Assembly (NCBI RefSeq): GCF_017833035.1 | Contig: NZ_JAFIBM010000001.1 | Coordinates: 1,054,001 to 1,118,000 of the forward strand | Reading direction: 5' to 3' | From: Frigoribacterium sp. PvP032 | GTDB taxonomy: Bacteria; Actinomycetota; Actinomycetes; Actinomycetales; Microbacteriaceae | DNA length: 64,000 nucleotides | Notes under the pieces: generated by a model | What the model was told of the DNA's origin: nothing | Databases searched by the model: none | The model's input: only the letters and a program-made list of their open reading frames with translations | Part shown: positions 36,619 through 47,093 of the stretch, piece by piece | Position numbering within the stretch: the first letter of the stretch is position 1 | Layout of the letters: each line of letters opens with the position of its first letter | Translations under genes and position numbers: made by a program

Positions 36619-37873
36619 CCCCACCCAGGCCACCGACCCGAAGCCCACGGGCGGGTCGCCCACCTCCCGTCAGCCGCAGAGCGGCTCCGGCGGCAACCCC
36701 CTCGTCGGTGCGGTCTCGTACCTCGGCGGGCAGCTGCGCCAGATCGGCCTCTTCATCGCGCTGATCGTCATCGTGCTGTTCTTCCAGATCACGACGAACG
36801 GCATCACGCTGGCGCCGATCAACGTGTCGAACCTGGTGGTGCAGAACAGCTACATCCTGATCCTCGCCATCGGCATGGTGATGGTCATCATCGCGGGCCA
36901 CATCGACCTCTCGGTCGGCTCGATCGTCGCCTTCACGGGCGCCATGGCCGGCGTCATGATCACCCAGTGGGGCCTGCCCTGGCCCGTCGCGGTCGTCCTC
37001 TGCCTCGTGCTCGGCGGCCTGGTCGGCGCCTGGCAGGGCTTCTGGATCGCCTACTTCGGCATCCCGGCCTTCATCGTCACCCTGGCGGGCATGCTCGCCT
37101 TCCGCGGCGCGGCTCAGATCGCCCTGCAGACGCAGCAGATCTCGCCGTTCCCGCAGGGCTTCCGTGACATCGGCTCCGGCTTCCTCCCGGCGTTCGGCTC
37201 GACCGGCTACGAGCCGCTGACGCTCGTGCTCGGCGCGATCGCCGCGGTGGCCCTGATCGGCACGGGCCTCCGCGGCCGCGCCACCCGTCGCAAGTACCAG
37301 CTCGAGGACGAGCCGTTCCTGTGGTTCGTCACGAAGATGGTCTTCACCGTCGGCCTCGTCATGTACATCGGGTTCCTCCTCGCCAGCTACTCGGGCACCC
37401 CGATCGTCCTCGTCGTCCTCGCCGTGCTAGTGGTCGTGTACTCGACGGTCATGAAGAACTCGGTCTTCGGCCGCCACGTCTACGCCATCGGCGGCAACCT
37501 GCACGCCGCCGAGCTGTCGGGCATCAAGACGAAGCGCGTCACCTTCCTGCTGTTCGTCAACATGGGCGTCATCTCCGCCCTCGCCGGCCTGGTCTTCACC
37601 GGCCAGCTGAACCTCGCCAGCGGCAGCGCCGGCAACGGGTTCGAGCTCGACGCCATCGCCGCCGTCTTCATCGGCGGCGCGGCAGTCACGGGCGGCATCG
37701 GCACGGTCACCGGCGCCATCGTCGGAGGCCTGATCATCGGGATCCTGAACAACGGCATGTCGATCCTCGGCGTCGGCAGCGAGTACCAGTCCCTCATCAA
37801 GGGGCTCGTGCTGCTCGCCGCGGTCGCGTTCGACGTCTTCAACAAGCGTCGCGCCGGCTCCAGCGGCAAGTAG
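36605..37873 (+). CDS. gguB: Sugar ABC transporter permease (GguB-like)
   Basis: A 422-aa permease of the BPD_transp_2 type with about ten membrane segments. It has [34 protein letters not shown] and the cytoplasmic [19 protein letters not shown], all typical of ribose/xylose/GguB permeases. The cytoplasmic N-terminus is Ser/Pro-rich. It overlaps the ATPase gene by 14 bases and completes the importer. Confidence 0.93.
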
Positions 37874-37947
37874 CAGGGAGCGAGCGAGCTGGCAGCAGCA
37901 ACGGCAGCAGCAGCTCAGCTCGACGAGACTCGTCGGCCGGTCGGTCG

Positions 37948-38033
37948 GTCGACGATCCAGGAGGCGCGGTCCGAGGGGGGCCGCGCCTCCGTCGTCCCGG
38001 GGCGTCGCCGACGCTCGTGCCTGAGTCCTCGAC
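37948..38033. repeat. 86-bp paired-motif element 11
   Basis: The left arm is GTCGACGATCCAGG and the right arm CCTGAGTCCTCGAC. The centre contains a hairpin (AGGAGGCGCGG with CCGCGCCTCC) that could terminate the transporter operon. It lies between gguB and the lacI-type gene. Confidence 0.85.
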
Positions 38034-38090
38034 GAGGCCCGGAGCCGGCCGGCGAGCCAGCCGGCCCGGGATCGGAAACCGAACGACCTT

Positions 38091-38096
38091 TAGGAT
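38091..38096 (+). promoter_or_regulatory. -10 hexamer of the LacI-family regulator gene
   Basis: TAGGAT ends 6 bases before the GTG at 38103, so the regulator mRNA is probably leaderless. No GTGAGCGCTCAC site is near, so it is not obviously autoregulated. Confidence 0.6.
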
Positions 38097-38102
38097 CAGA
38101 CA

Positions 38103-39092
38103 GTGGCAACCCTCTTCGACGTCGCGGCCGAGGCCGGCGTCTCGCACCAGACGGTGTCGCGCGTCGTCAACGGCGACCCCACCGTGCGCCCGGTGACGAA
38201 GGCCAAGGTCGACGCGGCCGTCGAGAAGCTGAGCTACCGCCCGAGCCTGACCGCGCGGGCCCTCGCCAGCCGCAAGACCCGGTCGATCGGGCTGATCAGC
38301 ACCGGGTTCCCCTTCTACGGGCCGTCGAGCACGATGCACGGCTTCAACGGTGCTGCGCGCCGAGCCGGCTACCAGGTGTCGATGGCCACCCTCGACGGCG
38401 ACGACACCCGCGCCGTCCAGCAGGCCGTCGACGCGTTCGTCGGCCAGGCCGTCGCGGCCATCGTGCTCATCGCGCCCGACGCGCAGGCCCTGGACGTGCT
38501 GCGCTCGTCCCGGGTGGCGGTGCCGCTGGTCACCGCCGACAGCGTCGCCGAGGACGGCCACCACGCCGTCTCGATCGACCAGGCAGCGGGTGCCGAGCTC
38601 GCCGTCGAGCACCTCGCCTCCCTGGGGCACCGATCCGTCGCCCACGTGGCCGGGCCCGAGGCGTGGATGGACGGTCGTGATCGCGAGCGGGGCTGGCGCG
38701 ACGCCTGCGAGCGGCTCGGCCTCGAGACGGGGCCGCTGCTGCGGGGCGACTGGACCCCCGCCTCCGGGCACCGCCTCGGCCTCGAGCTGGCCGGACGGCG
38801 CGACGTCACGGCGGTCTTCTGCGCGAACGACCAGATGGCGCTCGGCGCGGTGCACGCGTTCTGCGACGCCGGCCTCGAGGTGCCCCGGGACGTGAGCATC
38901 GTCGGCTTCGACGACGTGCCGGAGGCGGCGCACTTCCTGCCTCCGCTGACGACCGTGCGCCAGGACTTCGAGGCGCTCGGCCGCCGCATCATGGACACGG
39001 TCGAGGCAGTGCTCGCCGGGGACGACGAGCCCGTCGACGCGGTGCTGCCCGAGCTCGTCGTGCGGCGCTCGACGGCGGCGCCCCGGTCCTGA
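38103..39092 (+). CDS. LacI family regulator of the arabinose genes
   Basis: A 329-aa repressor. The N-terminal helix-turn-helix and hinge (TLFDVAAEAGVSHQTVSRVVNG, then YRPSLTARALASRKT) precede a periplasmic-binding-like ligand domain with VFCANDQMALGA and VSIVGFDDVPEA. It lies between the transporter and araBDA operons. Each of these, and the alditol oxidase operon, carries the palindrome GTGAGCGCTCAC, the kind of site LacI proteins bind. It is therefore the likely local repressor, with arabinose or a phosphorylated product as inducer. Confidence 0.92.
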   Translation: MATLFDVAAEAGVSHQTVSRVVNGDPTVRPVTKAKVDAAVEKLSYRPSLTARALASRKTRSIGLISTGFPFYGPSSTMHGFNGAARRAGYQVSMATLDGDDTRAVQQAVDAFVGQAVAAIVLIAPDAQALDVLRSSRVAVPLVTADSVAEDGHHAVSIDQAAGAELAVEHLASLGHRSVAHVAGPEAWMDGRDRERGWRDACERLGLETGPLLRGDWTPASGHRLGLELAGRRDVTAVFCANDQMALGAVHAFCDAGLEVPRDVSIVGFDDVPEAAHFLPPLTTVRQDFEALGRRIMDTVEAVLAGDDEPVDAVLPELVVRRSTAAPRS

Positions 39093-39174
39093 GCCGGGGC
39101 TGACCTGATCCTCCACCGGCCGTCTGCCGGCTCTGCGCCGGCCTCGTCGCGCTGCTCTCCCGGCACCGGCCGCG

Positions 39175-39204
39175 TTGCACGCACCACCCGCGGCGTGTGA
39201 GAAT
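39175..39204 (+). promoter_or_regulatory. Promoter of araBDA
   Basis: TTGCAC, an 18-bp spacer and GAGAAT, with TG one base upstream of the -10 (extended -10). The LacI-type operator begins directly after the -10. Confidence 0.65.
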
Positions 39205-39216
39205 GTGAGCGCTCAC
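39205..39216. promoter_or_regulatory. LacI-type operator of araBDA
   Basis: The perfect palindrome GTGAGCGCTCAC abuts the -10 box, about 65 bases before the araB ATG. Confidence 0.88.
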
Positions 39217-39281
39217 TTTCGCGTGGGCAGACCACCAGACCCGCCCCTCCGGGGCTCGCACCACCAGGACAAGGACGTTCC

Positions 39282-41060
39282 ATGGCAGACACCACCGCCG
39301 CGCCCGACGCACACGTCGTCGGCGTCGACTTCGGCACCCTGAGCGGGCGGGCGGTCGTCGTCCGCGTGTCCGACGGGGCCGAGCTCGGCACCGCCACCCA
39401 CGACTACTCGCACGCCGTCGTCGACCGCACGCTGCCCGTCGGCGGGGCGCGACTGCCGGCCGACTGGGCCCTGCAGGTGCCCAGCGACTACGTCGACGTG
39501 CTGAAGAACGCCGTGCCGGAGGCCCTGGCCGCGTCCGGCGTCGACCCGGCCTCGGTGATCGGCATCGGCACCGACTTCACCGCCTGCACGATGGTTCCGA
39601 CGACCGCCGACGGCACCCCCCTCAACGAGCTCGAGCAGTTCGCCGACCGCCCCCACGCCTACGTCAAGCTGTGGCGTCACCACGCCGCGCAGGGCCAGGC
39701 CGACCGCATCAACGAGCTGGCTCGCGAGCGCGGCGAGACCTGGCTGCCCCGCTACGGCGGGCTCATCTCGAGCGAGTGGGAGTTCGCGAAGGGGCTGCAG
39801 CTGCTCGAGGAGGACCCCGAGGTCTACGCGGCCACCGAGCACTGGGTCGAGGCCGCCGACTGGATCGTCTGGCAGCTCAGCGGGCGCTACGTCCGCAACG
39901 CCTGCACGGCCGGCTACAAGGGCATCCTGCAGGACGGCGAGTACCCGAGCAGCGACTTCCTCGCCGCGCTCAACCCCGACTTCGCCGACTTCGCCGAGAC
40001 GAAGGTCGTGCACGAGATCGGCGCGCTCGGCGACGCCGCCGGCACGCTGACAGCGGAGGCGGCCGGCTGGACCGGCCTGCCCGAGGGCATCGCCGTCGCG
40101 GTCGGCAACGTCGACGCGCACGTCACTGCCCCGGCCGCCAAGGCCACGCAGCCCGGCCAGATGGTCGCGATCATGGGCACGAGCACCTGCCACGTCATGA
40201 ACGGCGCCGAGCTGGCCGAGGTCCCCGGCATGTGCGGCGTCGTCGACGGCGGCATCACCGAGGGCTTCTACGGCTACGAGGCCGGCCAGTCGGGCGTCGG
40301 CGACATCTTCGCCTGGTACGTCCGCAACCAGGTGCCGCAGTCGGCGGTCGACGCGGCGGAGGCTGCCGGCAAGAGCGTCCACCAGCACCTGACCGACCTC
40401 GCCTACGAGCAGCCGGTCGGCGCCCACGGCCTCGTCGCGCTCGACTGGCACAGCGGCAACCGCTCGGTGCTCGTCGACCACGAGCTGAGCGGCGTGATCG
40501 TCGGGCAGACGCTCGGCACGGCCCCCGAGGACGGCTACCGAGCGCTGCTCGAGGCCACGGCCTTCGGCACGCGACGCATCGTCGAGGCCTTCAACGACTC
40601 CGGCGTCCCCGTCACCGAGTTCATCGCCGCCGGCGGCCTGCTCAAGAACCGACACCTGATGCAGACCTACAGCGACGTGCTGCGCATGCCGATCTCGACG
40701 ATCCGCAGCGAGCAGGGCCCGGCCCTCGGCTCCGCGATCCACGCCGCCGTCGCCGCAGGTGCCTACCCGGACACCCGCGTGGCCAGCGACGCGATGGGCA
40801 GCCTGGACCGCGCCTCCTACACGCCGGACCCGGCCGCCGCCGACGCGTACGACGCCCTCTACGCCGAGTACCTGCTGCTGCACGACTGGTTCGGCCGCGG
40901 CGGCAACGACGTGATGCACCGCCTCAAGGCGATCAGCAGGGAGGCGCGGGGCGGCTCGCACGCACCGGTCGCCGAGCCCGAGGCGCCCGCCGCCTCCGGC
41001 GGCTCGTCTGCTGCCGACGCGGCTGCCGCCTCCGGCGTCGCCTCGGAGGTGACCGCGTGA
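39282..41060 (+). CDS. araB: Ribulokinase
   Basis: A 592-aa FGGY-family kinase. [16 protein letters not shown] near the N-terminus is the ribulokinase form of the phosphate loop, [14 protein letters not shown] is typical of AraB, and the second domain has [11 protein letters not shown] and [15 protein letters not shown]. It phosphorylates L-ribulose to L-ribulose 5-phosphate. The last 35 residues are an Ala/Ser-rich tail not found in the core family. It is first in the araB-araD-araA operon; its stop overlaps the araD start. Confidence 0.96.
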   Translation: MADTTAAPDAHVVGVDFGTLSGRAVVVRVSDGAELGTATHDYSHAVVDRTLPVGGARLPADWALQVPSDYVDVLKNAVPEALAASGVDPASVIGIGTDFTACTMVPTTADGTPLNELEQFADRPHAYVKLWRHHAAQGQADRINELARERGETWLPRYGGLISSEWEFAKGLQLLEEDPEVYAATEHWVEAADWIVWQLSGRYVRNACTAGYKGILQDGEYPSSDFLAALNPDFADFAETKVVHEIGALGDAAGTLTAEAAGWTGLPEGIAVAVGNVDAHVTAPAAKATQPGQMVAIMGTSTCHVMNGAELAEVPGMCGVVDGGITEGFYGYEAGQSGVGDIFAWYVRNQVPQSAVDAAEAAGKSVHQHLTDLAYEQPVGAHGLVALDWHSGNRSVLVDHELSGVIVGQTLGTAPEDGYRALLEATAFGTRRIVEAFNDSGVPVTEFIAAGGLLKNRHLMQTYSDVLRMPISTIRSEQGPALGSAIHAAVAAGAYPDTRVASDAMGSLDRASYTPDPAAADAYDALYAEYLLLHDWFGRGGNDVMHRLKAISREARGGSHAPVAEPEAPAASGGSSAADAAAASGVASEVTA

Positions 41061-41767
41061 GCTTCATCGACCGCGCCACCGAGACCGCCATCGACGAGAC
41101 GCGCCGCGCCGTCTGCGACCTGCACGCCGAGCTGACCCGCTACGGCCTCGTGGTCTGGACCGGCGGCAACGTCTCGCAGCGCGTGCCCGGTACGAACCTG
41201 TTCGTGATCAAGCCGAGCGGCGTCGACTACGACGACCTGACGCCCGAGAACCAGATCTTGTGCCACCTCGACGGCAGCGTCGTCGAGGGCAGCCCCGGCA
41301 GCGAGCGCAGCCCGTCGAGCGACACTGCAGCGCACGCCTACGTCTACCGCCACATGCCGAAGGTCGGGGGAGTCGTGCACACGCACTCCACCTACGCGAC
41401 AGCCTGGGCGGCCCGCGGCGAGTCGATCCCCTGCGTCATCACGGCGATGGCCGACGAGTTCGGCGGCGAGATCCCGATCGGCCCGTTCGCCATCATCGGC
41501 GACGAGTCGATCGGCGAGGGCATCGTCGGCACCCTCGAGGGCCACCGCAGCCGTGCCGTGCTGATGCAGAACCACGGCGTCTTCACGATCGGCAAGGACG
41601 CCCGCGACGCCGTCAAGGCCGCCGTCATGACGGAGGACGTCGCGCGCACGATCCACCTCAGCCGCCAGCTCGGCGAGCCCCTCCCCATCCCGCAGGAGAG
41701 CATCGACGCTCTCTTCGACCGCTACCAGAACGTCTACGGCCAGAAGCCCTCAGGAGCACTCGCATGA
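41057..41767 (+). CDS. araD: L-ribulose-5-phosphate 4-epimerase
   Basis: A 236-aa class II aldolase-fold epimerase. It has the phosphate-binding GNVSQR, the zinc ligands in [13 protein letters not shown], and a third His in [10 protein letters not shown]. It converts L-ribulose 5-phosphate to D-xylulose 5-phosphate, which enters the pentose phosphate pathway. The GTG overlaps the araB stop (GTGA) and its own stop overlaps the araA start (ATGA). Confidence 0.96.
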   Translation: MSFIDRATETAIDETRRAVCDLHAELTRYGLVVWTGGNVSQRVPGTNLFVIKPSGVDYDDLTPENQILCHLDGSVVEGSPGSERSPSSDTAAHAYVYRHMPKVGGVVHTHSTYATAWAARGESIPCVITAMADEFGGEIPIGPFAIIGDESIGEGIVGTLEGHRSRAVLMQNHGVFTIGKDARDAVKAAVMTEDVARTIHLSRQLGEPLPIPQESIDALFDRYQNVYGQKPSGALA

Positions 41768-43323
41768 GCAACGACACCACCAGCACCTCCTCTGCCCCCT
41801 CGCACCTCGTCGACCCCCAGGCGTTCCTCGCGTCGAAGCAGGTCTGGTTCCTCACCGGCAGCCAGGGCCTCTACGGCGAGGAGACCCTGCGTCAGGTCGC
41901 CGAGCAGTCGAAGGCGATCGCCGACGAGCTGGCCGAAGCCTCGGGCGTGCCCGTCGAGCTGGTCTGGAAGCCCGTGCTCACCGACGCCGAGACGATCAAG
42001 CGCACGATGCTCGAGGCCAACCTCGACGACTCCGTCATCGGCGTCACCGCCTGGATGCACACGTTCAGCCCGGCCAAGATGTGGATCGGCGGCATCGACG
42101 CCCTCCGCAAGCCGCTGCTGCACCTGCACACGCAGGCGAACGTCGAGCTGCCCTGGGCCGAGATCGACTTCGACTTCATGAACCTGAACCAGGCCGCGCA
42201 CGGCGACCGCGAGTTCGGCTACGTCCAGACGCGCCTCGGCGCCCCGCGCAAGACCGTCGTCGGACACGTCAGCGACCCTCGCGTGCAGCAGCAGGTCGGC
42301 ACCTGGATGCGTGCCGCTGCCGGCGCCGCCGCCATGCGCTCGCTGAAGCTCGCCCGCTTCGGTGACAACATGCGCTTCGTCGCCGTCACCGAGGGCGACA
42401 AGACCGAGGCCGAGCTCGCGTTCGGCGTGCAGGTCAACACGTGGGGCGTCAACGAGCTGGCGGAGGCGGTGGCCGCGGCCCCCGAGACCGCGGTCGACGA
42501 CCTCGTCGCCCTGTACGAGCGCGACTACGACGTCGTCCCCGAGCTGCGCGCCGGGGGCGAGCGCCACCAGTCGCTGCGCGACGGCGCCGCGATCGAGATC
42601 GGCCTGCGCTCGTTCCTCGAGGCGGGCGGCTTCGGCGCCTTCACCACCAACTTCGAGGACCTGGGCGCGCTGAAGCAGCTCCCGGGGCTCGCAGTGCAGC
42701 GCCTGATGGCCGAGGGCTACGGCTTCGGAGCCGAGGGCGACTGGAAGACCGCGGTGCTGGTGCGCGCCGCCGCCGTGATGGGCGCAGGCCTGCCGGGAGG
42801 CGCCTCCTTGATGGAGGACTACACCTACCACCTCGTGCCCGGCGCCGAGAAGATCCTCGGCGCCCACATGCTCGAGGTCAGCCCGTCGCTGAGCTCGGCC
42901 CGCGCCTCCCTCGAGGTGCACGAGCTCGGCATCGGCGGCAAGGACGACCCGGTGCGCCTGGTCTTCACGGCCGACCCCGGCGAGGCAGTCGTCGTCGCGA
43001 TGAGCGACGTGCGCGACCGGTTCCGCCTCACGGTCAACGTCGTCGACGTGGTCGAGCCGGACGCCGACCTGCCGAACCTGCCCGTCGGCCGTGCCGTGTG
43101 GGAGCCCCGCCCCTCGTTCGCCGTCTCGGCCGAGGCGTGGCTCACGGCAGGTGCCGCCCACCACACCGTGATGTCGACCTCTGTGGGCCTCGAGGCCTTC
43201 GAGGACCTCGCGCGCATCCTCGAGACCGAGCTGCTGATCATCGACGAGCACACGACGATGCGCGAGTTCACGCGCGAGGTGCGCTGGAACGCGGCCTACC
43301 ACCGCCTGGCGCGCGGCCTGTAG
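41764..43323 (+). CDS. araA: L-arabinose isomerase
   Basis: A 519-aa isomerase. [16 protein letters not shown] opens the protein; [32 protein letters not shown], and the metal-binding TNFEDLG and [15 protein letters not shown] are all present. It interconverts L-arabinose and L-ribulose. Length is normal. It is the last gene of the operon and is followed by a hairpin. Confidence 0.97.
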   Translation: MSNDTTSTSSAPSHLVDPQAFLASKQVWFLTGSQGLYGEETLRQVAEQSKAIADELAEASGVPVELVWKPVLTDAETIKRTMLEANLDDSVIGVTAWMHTFSPAKMWIGGIDALRKPLLHLHTQANVELPWAEIDFDFMNLNQAAHGDREFGYVQTRLGAPRKTVVGHVSDPRVQQQVGTWMRAAAGAAAMRSLKLARFGDNMRFVAVTEGDKTEAELAFGVQVNTWGVNELAEAVAAAPETAVDDLVALYERDYDVVPELRAGGERHQSLRDGAAIEIGLRSFLEAGGFGAFTTNFEDLGALKQLPGLAVQRLMAEGYGFGAEGDWKTAVLVRAAAVMGAGLPGGASLMEDYTYHLVPGAEKILGAHMLEVSPSLSSARASLEVHELGIGGKDDPVRLVFTADPGEAVVVAMSDVRDRFRLTVNVVDVVEPDADLPNLPVGRAVWEPRPSFAVSAEAWLTAGAAHHTVMSTSVGLEAFEDLARILETELLIIDEHTTMREFTREVRWNAAYHRLARGL

Positions 43324-43341
43324 CAGCCAGCAGAGCCAGCC

Positions 43342-43388
43342 GAGGAGGCGGTCCGTGCGGTCCCGAGGGACGGCGGGGCCGCCTCCTC
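43342..43388 (+). terminator. Terminator of araBDA
   Basis: GAGGAGGCGG pairs with CCGCCTCCTC around a GC-rich loop that can extend the stem, 19 bases after the araA stop. Confidence 0.7.
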
Positions 43389-43492
43389 CGTCGTCCCGAC
43401 GAGGCGCGCGATGTCGGTCCACCCGCTCTCGGCGATCCGGGGCCTGGCGTAGCTCCGGGAACACCACCCGCGCCTCCGTGGTTGCAGTCCCC

Positions 43493-44500
43493 ATGACCGT
43501 TCCCCTCTCGATCCTGGACCTCGCCCCCATCGCACCCGGAGAGACGGCGCGCGACAGCTTCGCGGCGTCGGTCGCCCTCGCGCAGCAGGCCGAGAAGAGC
43601 GGGTACCGACGCGTCTGGTACGCCGAGCACCACAACATGGCGACGATCGCGTCGAGCGCCACGTCGGTGCTGATCGCCCACGTGGCGAGCCAGACGTCCA
43701 CCATCCGGCTCGGCTCGGGCGGCGTGATGCTGCCGAACCACTCGCCGCTGACGATCGCCGAGCAGTTCGGCACCCTCGAGACCCTGCACCCGGGGCGCAT
43801 CGACCTGGGTCTCGGCCGTGCCCCCGGCAGCGACCAGGCGACGTTCCGCGCCCTGCGGCGTGACCCGGCTTCGTCGGAGCGGTTCCCGCAGGACGTCGTC
43901 GAGCTGCAGGCGTTCCTCGCCGGCCAGTCGCGCATCCCCGGCGTCAGCGCGACACCCGGTGCCGGCACGAACGTGCCCCTGTACATCCTCGGCTCGTCCA
44001 CCTTCGGCGCCCAGCTCGCCGCGGCCCTCGGCCTGCCCTTCGCCTTCGCGTCGCACTTCGCCCCCGACATGCTGCACGACGCCGTCGCGATCTACCGCCG
44101 CGAGTTCCAGCCGTCCACCCAGCTCGACGCCCCGTACGTGATCGCCGGGGTCAACGCCATCGCGTCGGACGACTCCGACGAGGCGCACCAGCAGCTGGCG
44201 GACGTCAAGCGGGCCCGCCTGCTGATGCTGCTGCGCCAGAGCGGCCAGATCACGGTCGACCGCACCTTCGGCGACGACGAGCTCGACCACCTGCTCCGCA
44301 CCCCGGTCGGAGCGCACGTCGCGAGCATGACGACCTTCACCGGCGTCGGCACCGGCGAGGAGGTGGCCGACTACGTCGCCGAGTTCGCCCGCAGTGCCGA
44401 CGCGGACGAGGTCATCGTCGCGCACTCGTCGCTCGCCACGTCGGCCCGACTCCGCTCGGTCGAGCTGCTCGCCGACGCGCACGCCCGCGTCGCCGCCTAG
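43493..44500 (+). CDS. LLM class flavin-dependent oxidoreductase (YhbW-like)
   Basis: A 335-aa luciferase-like protein. [19 protein letters not shown] and [20 protein letters not shown] match the MsnO8/YhbW subgroup, with [23 protein letters not shown]. It probably uses FMN or F420; the substrate is unknown. No good Shine-Dalgarno is seen before the ATG. It is separated from araA by a terminator, so it is not part of that operon. Confidence 0.88.
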   Translation: MTVPLSILDLAPIAPGETARDSFAASVALAQQAEKSGYRRVWYAEHHNMATIASSATSVLIAHVASQTSTIRLGSGGVMLPNHSPLTIAEQFGTLETLHPGRIDLGLGRAPGSDQATFRALRRDPASSERFPQDVVELQAFLAGQSRIPGVSATPGAGTNVPLYILGSSTFGAQLAAALGLPFAFASHFAPDMLHDAVAIYRREFQPSTQLDAPYVIAGVNAIASDDSDEAHQQLADVKRARLLMLLRQSGQITVDRTFGDDELDHLLRTPVGAHVASMTTFTGVGTGEEVADYVAEFARSADADEVIVAHSSLATSARLRSVELLADAHARVAA

Positions 44501-44536
44501 CCAGAGGGCTCGGGCCTGGCCCGTTCTCGCGGGGGT

Positions 44537-44622
44537 GTCGAGCATTCAGGAGACCACGTCGTGCGCGACCTCGGCGGCGGTGATCGCGCACGCAGCGCGT
44601 GGCCACCACCTGGATGGTCGAC
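44537..44622. repeat. 86-bp paired-motif element 12 (array copy 1)
   Basis: The left arm is GTCGAGCATTCAGG and the right arm CCTGGATGGTCGAC. First of three tandem copies at a 109-bp period between convergent genes. Confidence 0.85.
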
Positions 44623-44645
44623 GCGGCTCGGGCCGTCCCCGTCGT

Positions 44646-44731
44646 GTCGAGGTCTCAGGAGACGACGTCGTCGACCCCTCGGCCGACGGTCTCAGAGTGC
44701 CGGTCACGACGACGTGACCTGAGTCCTCGAC
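44646..44731. repeat. 86-bp paired-motif element 13 (array copy 2)
   Basis: The left arm is GTCGAGGTCTCAGG and the right arm CCTGAGTCCTCGAC. The inner flanks (GAGACGACGTCG and CGACGACGTGA) are shared with copy 3, so the array probably arose by duplication. Confidence 0.88.
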
Positions 44732-44754
44732 GCGGCCGGCTGCCGTCGGCCTGC

Positions 44755-44840
44755 GTCGAGCTCTCAGGAGACGACGTCACGAACGCTCCGGCCGGTGGTC
44801 GCGGGGACGGGGTCGCGACGACGCCACCTGGATCCTCGAC
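44755..44840. repeat. 86-bp paired-motif element 14 (array copy 3)
   Basis: The left arm is GTCGAGCTCTCAGG and the right arm CCTGGATCCTCGAC. The array, plus a hairpin at 44928, is all I can find in the 478-bp gap 44501-44978. Confidence 0.85.
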
Positions 44841-44927
44841 ACGGCCGAGGCCGCCCCCGCTCGATGCGAGACGCCGCGAGGCGAGCGCACCGGCGCGGCC
44901 ACGCAGGCGCGGTGGTGCAGACACGAA

Positions 44928-44959
44928 GGAGGCGCGGGCCCTGTCGGACCCGCGCCTCC
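44928..44959 (-). terminator. Terminator of the alkaline phosphatase gene
   Basis: GGAGGCGCGGG pairs perfectly with CCCGCGCCTCC, about 20 bases beyond the phosphatase stop. Confidence 0.75.
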
Positions 44960-44978
44960 GGTCGATCTCCCGCCGGGG

Positions 44979-46898
44979 CTACAGCCCCGAGTGGTCGATC
45001 AGGGTGCGGCGGCGACGTCGGGCCACGAGCACCGTGCCGGCGCCCGCGAGCAGCAGCGCGAGCACGAGCGCGGGCAGCGCGTCCGAGCCGGTGAAGGCGA
45101 GCGGGCCGGAGCCCGCCGCCGTGCCGGTGCCCGAGCCGCCCACGCCGGTCCCGGTGCCGCCGGTTCCGCCGGCGCCGCCGGTGGCAGGAGCAGAAGGCGA
45201 CGGCGAGGCGACGGGGTCGGCCACGACCGCGACGGCGGCGCTGAGCGCGGTGCGCGTCTGCACGCCGGTCACGGTGACCGTGCGGTCGCCGAGCCCGGCG
45301 GGTGCCGTGACCGAGAAGGTCGCGACACCGTCGATGACGTCGACCGTGCCGAGGCTGACGCCGTCGAGGGTGCCCGACGCCTGACGGTCGCCGTCGAGGC
45401 CGGAGACGGTCACGTCGAACGTCGCGCCCGGCGCGACCTGGGTCGGTGCCGCGATCGTCGCGTCCGCGCTGAGCGACACCAGGTCGCGGTCGAGCTGCAG
45501 CGCGTTCGCGATGGTGAAGAAGTTGTCGGTCTGGTCGATCAGGCCGACGACGTTCGCGGCCCCGGGGCCGTAGCCGGCGACGCGCAGCTGCGTGCCGGTG
45601 TGCTGCTGCGACCCGCCGGCCGCGGCCGTGCCGTAGGCGATCTTCATCGTGCTGCCGTCGACCGTGGTCAGCGCGGTGCTGAGCGTCGCCGGGGGAGTCG
45701 AGTCGACGATCTGGCTGGTGTGGGCGTGGTCGGCGGTGACGATGACGAGGGTCTCGCCGTCGGCCTCGGCGAAGTCGAGGGCCGAGCGGACTGCCTCGTC
45801 GAGGTCGAGCACCTCGCCGATCTGGCCGCACGCGTCGGCGCTGTGGTCGCGCTTGTCGATCGAGGCGCCCTCCACCTGCAGGAAGAAGCCGTCGTCGCCG
45901 TCGAGCAGGTCGATCGACTTCTCGGTCAGCGAGGCCAGCGACAGGTCGGTGCTGAGGCGTGCCGGGTTCGGCTGGCAGGTCTGCGGGGCGAGGTCGGCGC
46001 CTCCGACGGTAGCGGTCGTCGACGCGAACCGCGTCGGGAAGTTGCCGTCAGCGAAGGTGCCGAGCACCGGGGCGGTCTGGTCGGCAGCGGTCAGGGCGTC
46101 GAGGCCCGCCTGGTCGGTGACGCGCTGGTAGCCGCGGTCGGTCGCCTGGGCGTCGAGGGTCTGGCCGTTCCACTGACCGGCGCGGGCGGTCTGGCGGAAC
46201 GACGCCGCGCCTCCGCCGAGGGTGAGGTCGGCACGGGTGCCGATGATCTGCTCGCTGATCGAGCCGAGTCCGCCCTGGTCGAGGGCATCGGCGCCGCACT
46301 GCGTGACCGAGTCGGGGCCGTAGCAGCTGCGCGCCGCGACGTGGGCGGCCTGCACGGCCGGCGTGGCGTCCTGCAGCTCGGCGGTCGACACGTTGCCCGT
46401 CTTCAGGCCGTTGGCCTTGGCGATCTCGACGAGGGTGTCCTGAGGGGTGCCCGCGATGTCGACCGAGATGGCGTTGTCGTAGGTCTTCGTGCCGGTGGCC
46501 CAGGCCGAGCCGGTCGCGGCCGAGTCGGGGACGTAGTCGGGCTTGCCGTCCTTGCCGAGCGAGTACGTCGTGTACTGGCCGGTCAGGGGCAGGGCGTCGA
46601 TGCCGGGCAGGGTCCCGCCGGCTCCGTACGCGTAGTTGCGGGCCGACGTGATCTCGCTGTCGCCCATGCCGTCGCCGATCAGCAGGATGACGTTCTTCGC
46701 CGGCCCCGCCTCGACCGACTCGAGCAGGGCGGCGGTGCTGTCGTCGGCGCTGCGCGCTGCGCCGCCGTTCTCGGCGACGTCGGCCGGCGTCGCAGCGAGG
46801 GCGACGGCCGGGCTGAGGACGAGGGCGAAGGAGGCGAGGGTCGCCGCCGCCCCCGTGGCCAGTGCCGCGCGGCGGCGGCGGGTGTTCGTGGGGGTCAC
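44979..46898 (-). CDS. phoA: Secreted alkaline phosphatase with LAXTG wall anchor
   Basis: A 639-aa exoenzyme. A signal peptide (about residues 1-36, ending ALA) leads into the PhoA domain: metal-binding [11 protein letters not shown], the nucleophile Ser in [23 protein letters not shown], and [10 protein letters not shown]. An Ig-like domain (about 470-560) and a Gly/Ser/Thr linker follow. The C-terminus carries the sortase motif LAFTG, a hydrophobic segment and a basic RRRRR tail. It should thus be fixed to the cell wall by a class E sortase. The start is GTG with GGAG. It releases phosphate from organic esters; a PHO-box-like repeat lies upstream. Confidence 0.93.
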   Translation of the reverse strand: MTPTNTRRRRAALATGAAATLASFALVLSPAVALAATPADVAENGGAARSADDSTAALLESVEAGPAKNVILLIGDGMGDSEITSARNYAYGAGGTLPGIDALPLTGQYTTYSLGKDGKPDYVPDSAATGSAWATGTKTYDNAISVDIAGTPQDTLVEIAKANGLKTGNVSTAELQDATPAVQAAHVAARSCYGPDSVTQCGADALDQGGLGSISEQIIGTRADLTLGGGAASFRQTARAGQWNGQTLDAQATDRGYQRVTDQAGLDALTAADQTAPVLGTFADGNFPTRFASTTATVGGADLAPQTCQPNPARLSTDLSLASLTEKSIDLLDGDDGFFLQVEGASIDKRDHSADACGQIGEVLDLDEAVRSALDFAEADGETLVIVTADHAHTSQIVDSTPPATLSTALTTVDGSTMKIAYGTAAAGGSQQHTGTQLRVAGYGPGAANVVGLIDQTDNFFTIANALQLDRDLVSLSADATIAAPTQVAPGATFDVTVSGLDGDRQASGTLDGVSLGTVDVIDGVATFSVTAPAGLGDRTVTVTGVQTRTALSAAVAVVADPVASPSPSAPATGGAGGTGGTGTGVGGSGTGTAAGSGPLAFTGSDALPALVLALLLAGAGTVLVARRRRRTLIDHSGL

Positions 46899-46983
46899 GT
46901 GTCTGCTCCAGTGATCGTGGTCGCGGGTGGGCGTGCACTCCCTGCACGTCCTGTCCCAGGAGAACCCGCGCCCGTGTCCTCCC

Positions 46984-47012
46984 GGTGAACGGGGGCGGTG
47001 CGGCTGGTGAAC
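46984..47012 (-). promoter_or_regulatory. PHO-box-like repeat upstream of alkaline phosphatase
   Basis: On the minus strand GTTCACC occurs twice, exactly 22 bp apart, with a degenerate unit halfway. Actinobacterial PhoP sites are direct repeats of 11-bp units starting GTTCACC, so phosphate-starvation control is likely. Confidence 0.55.
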
Positions 47013-47093
47013 ACCCCCGGACGGGGCACGGGGGGCACGCAGGGCGGCGGCCCCGCGATCACGGGCGACGGGCGAAGGGCCACGGGCTCCGGG

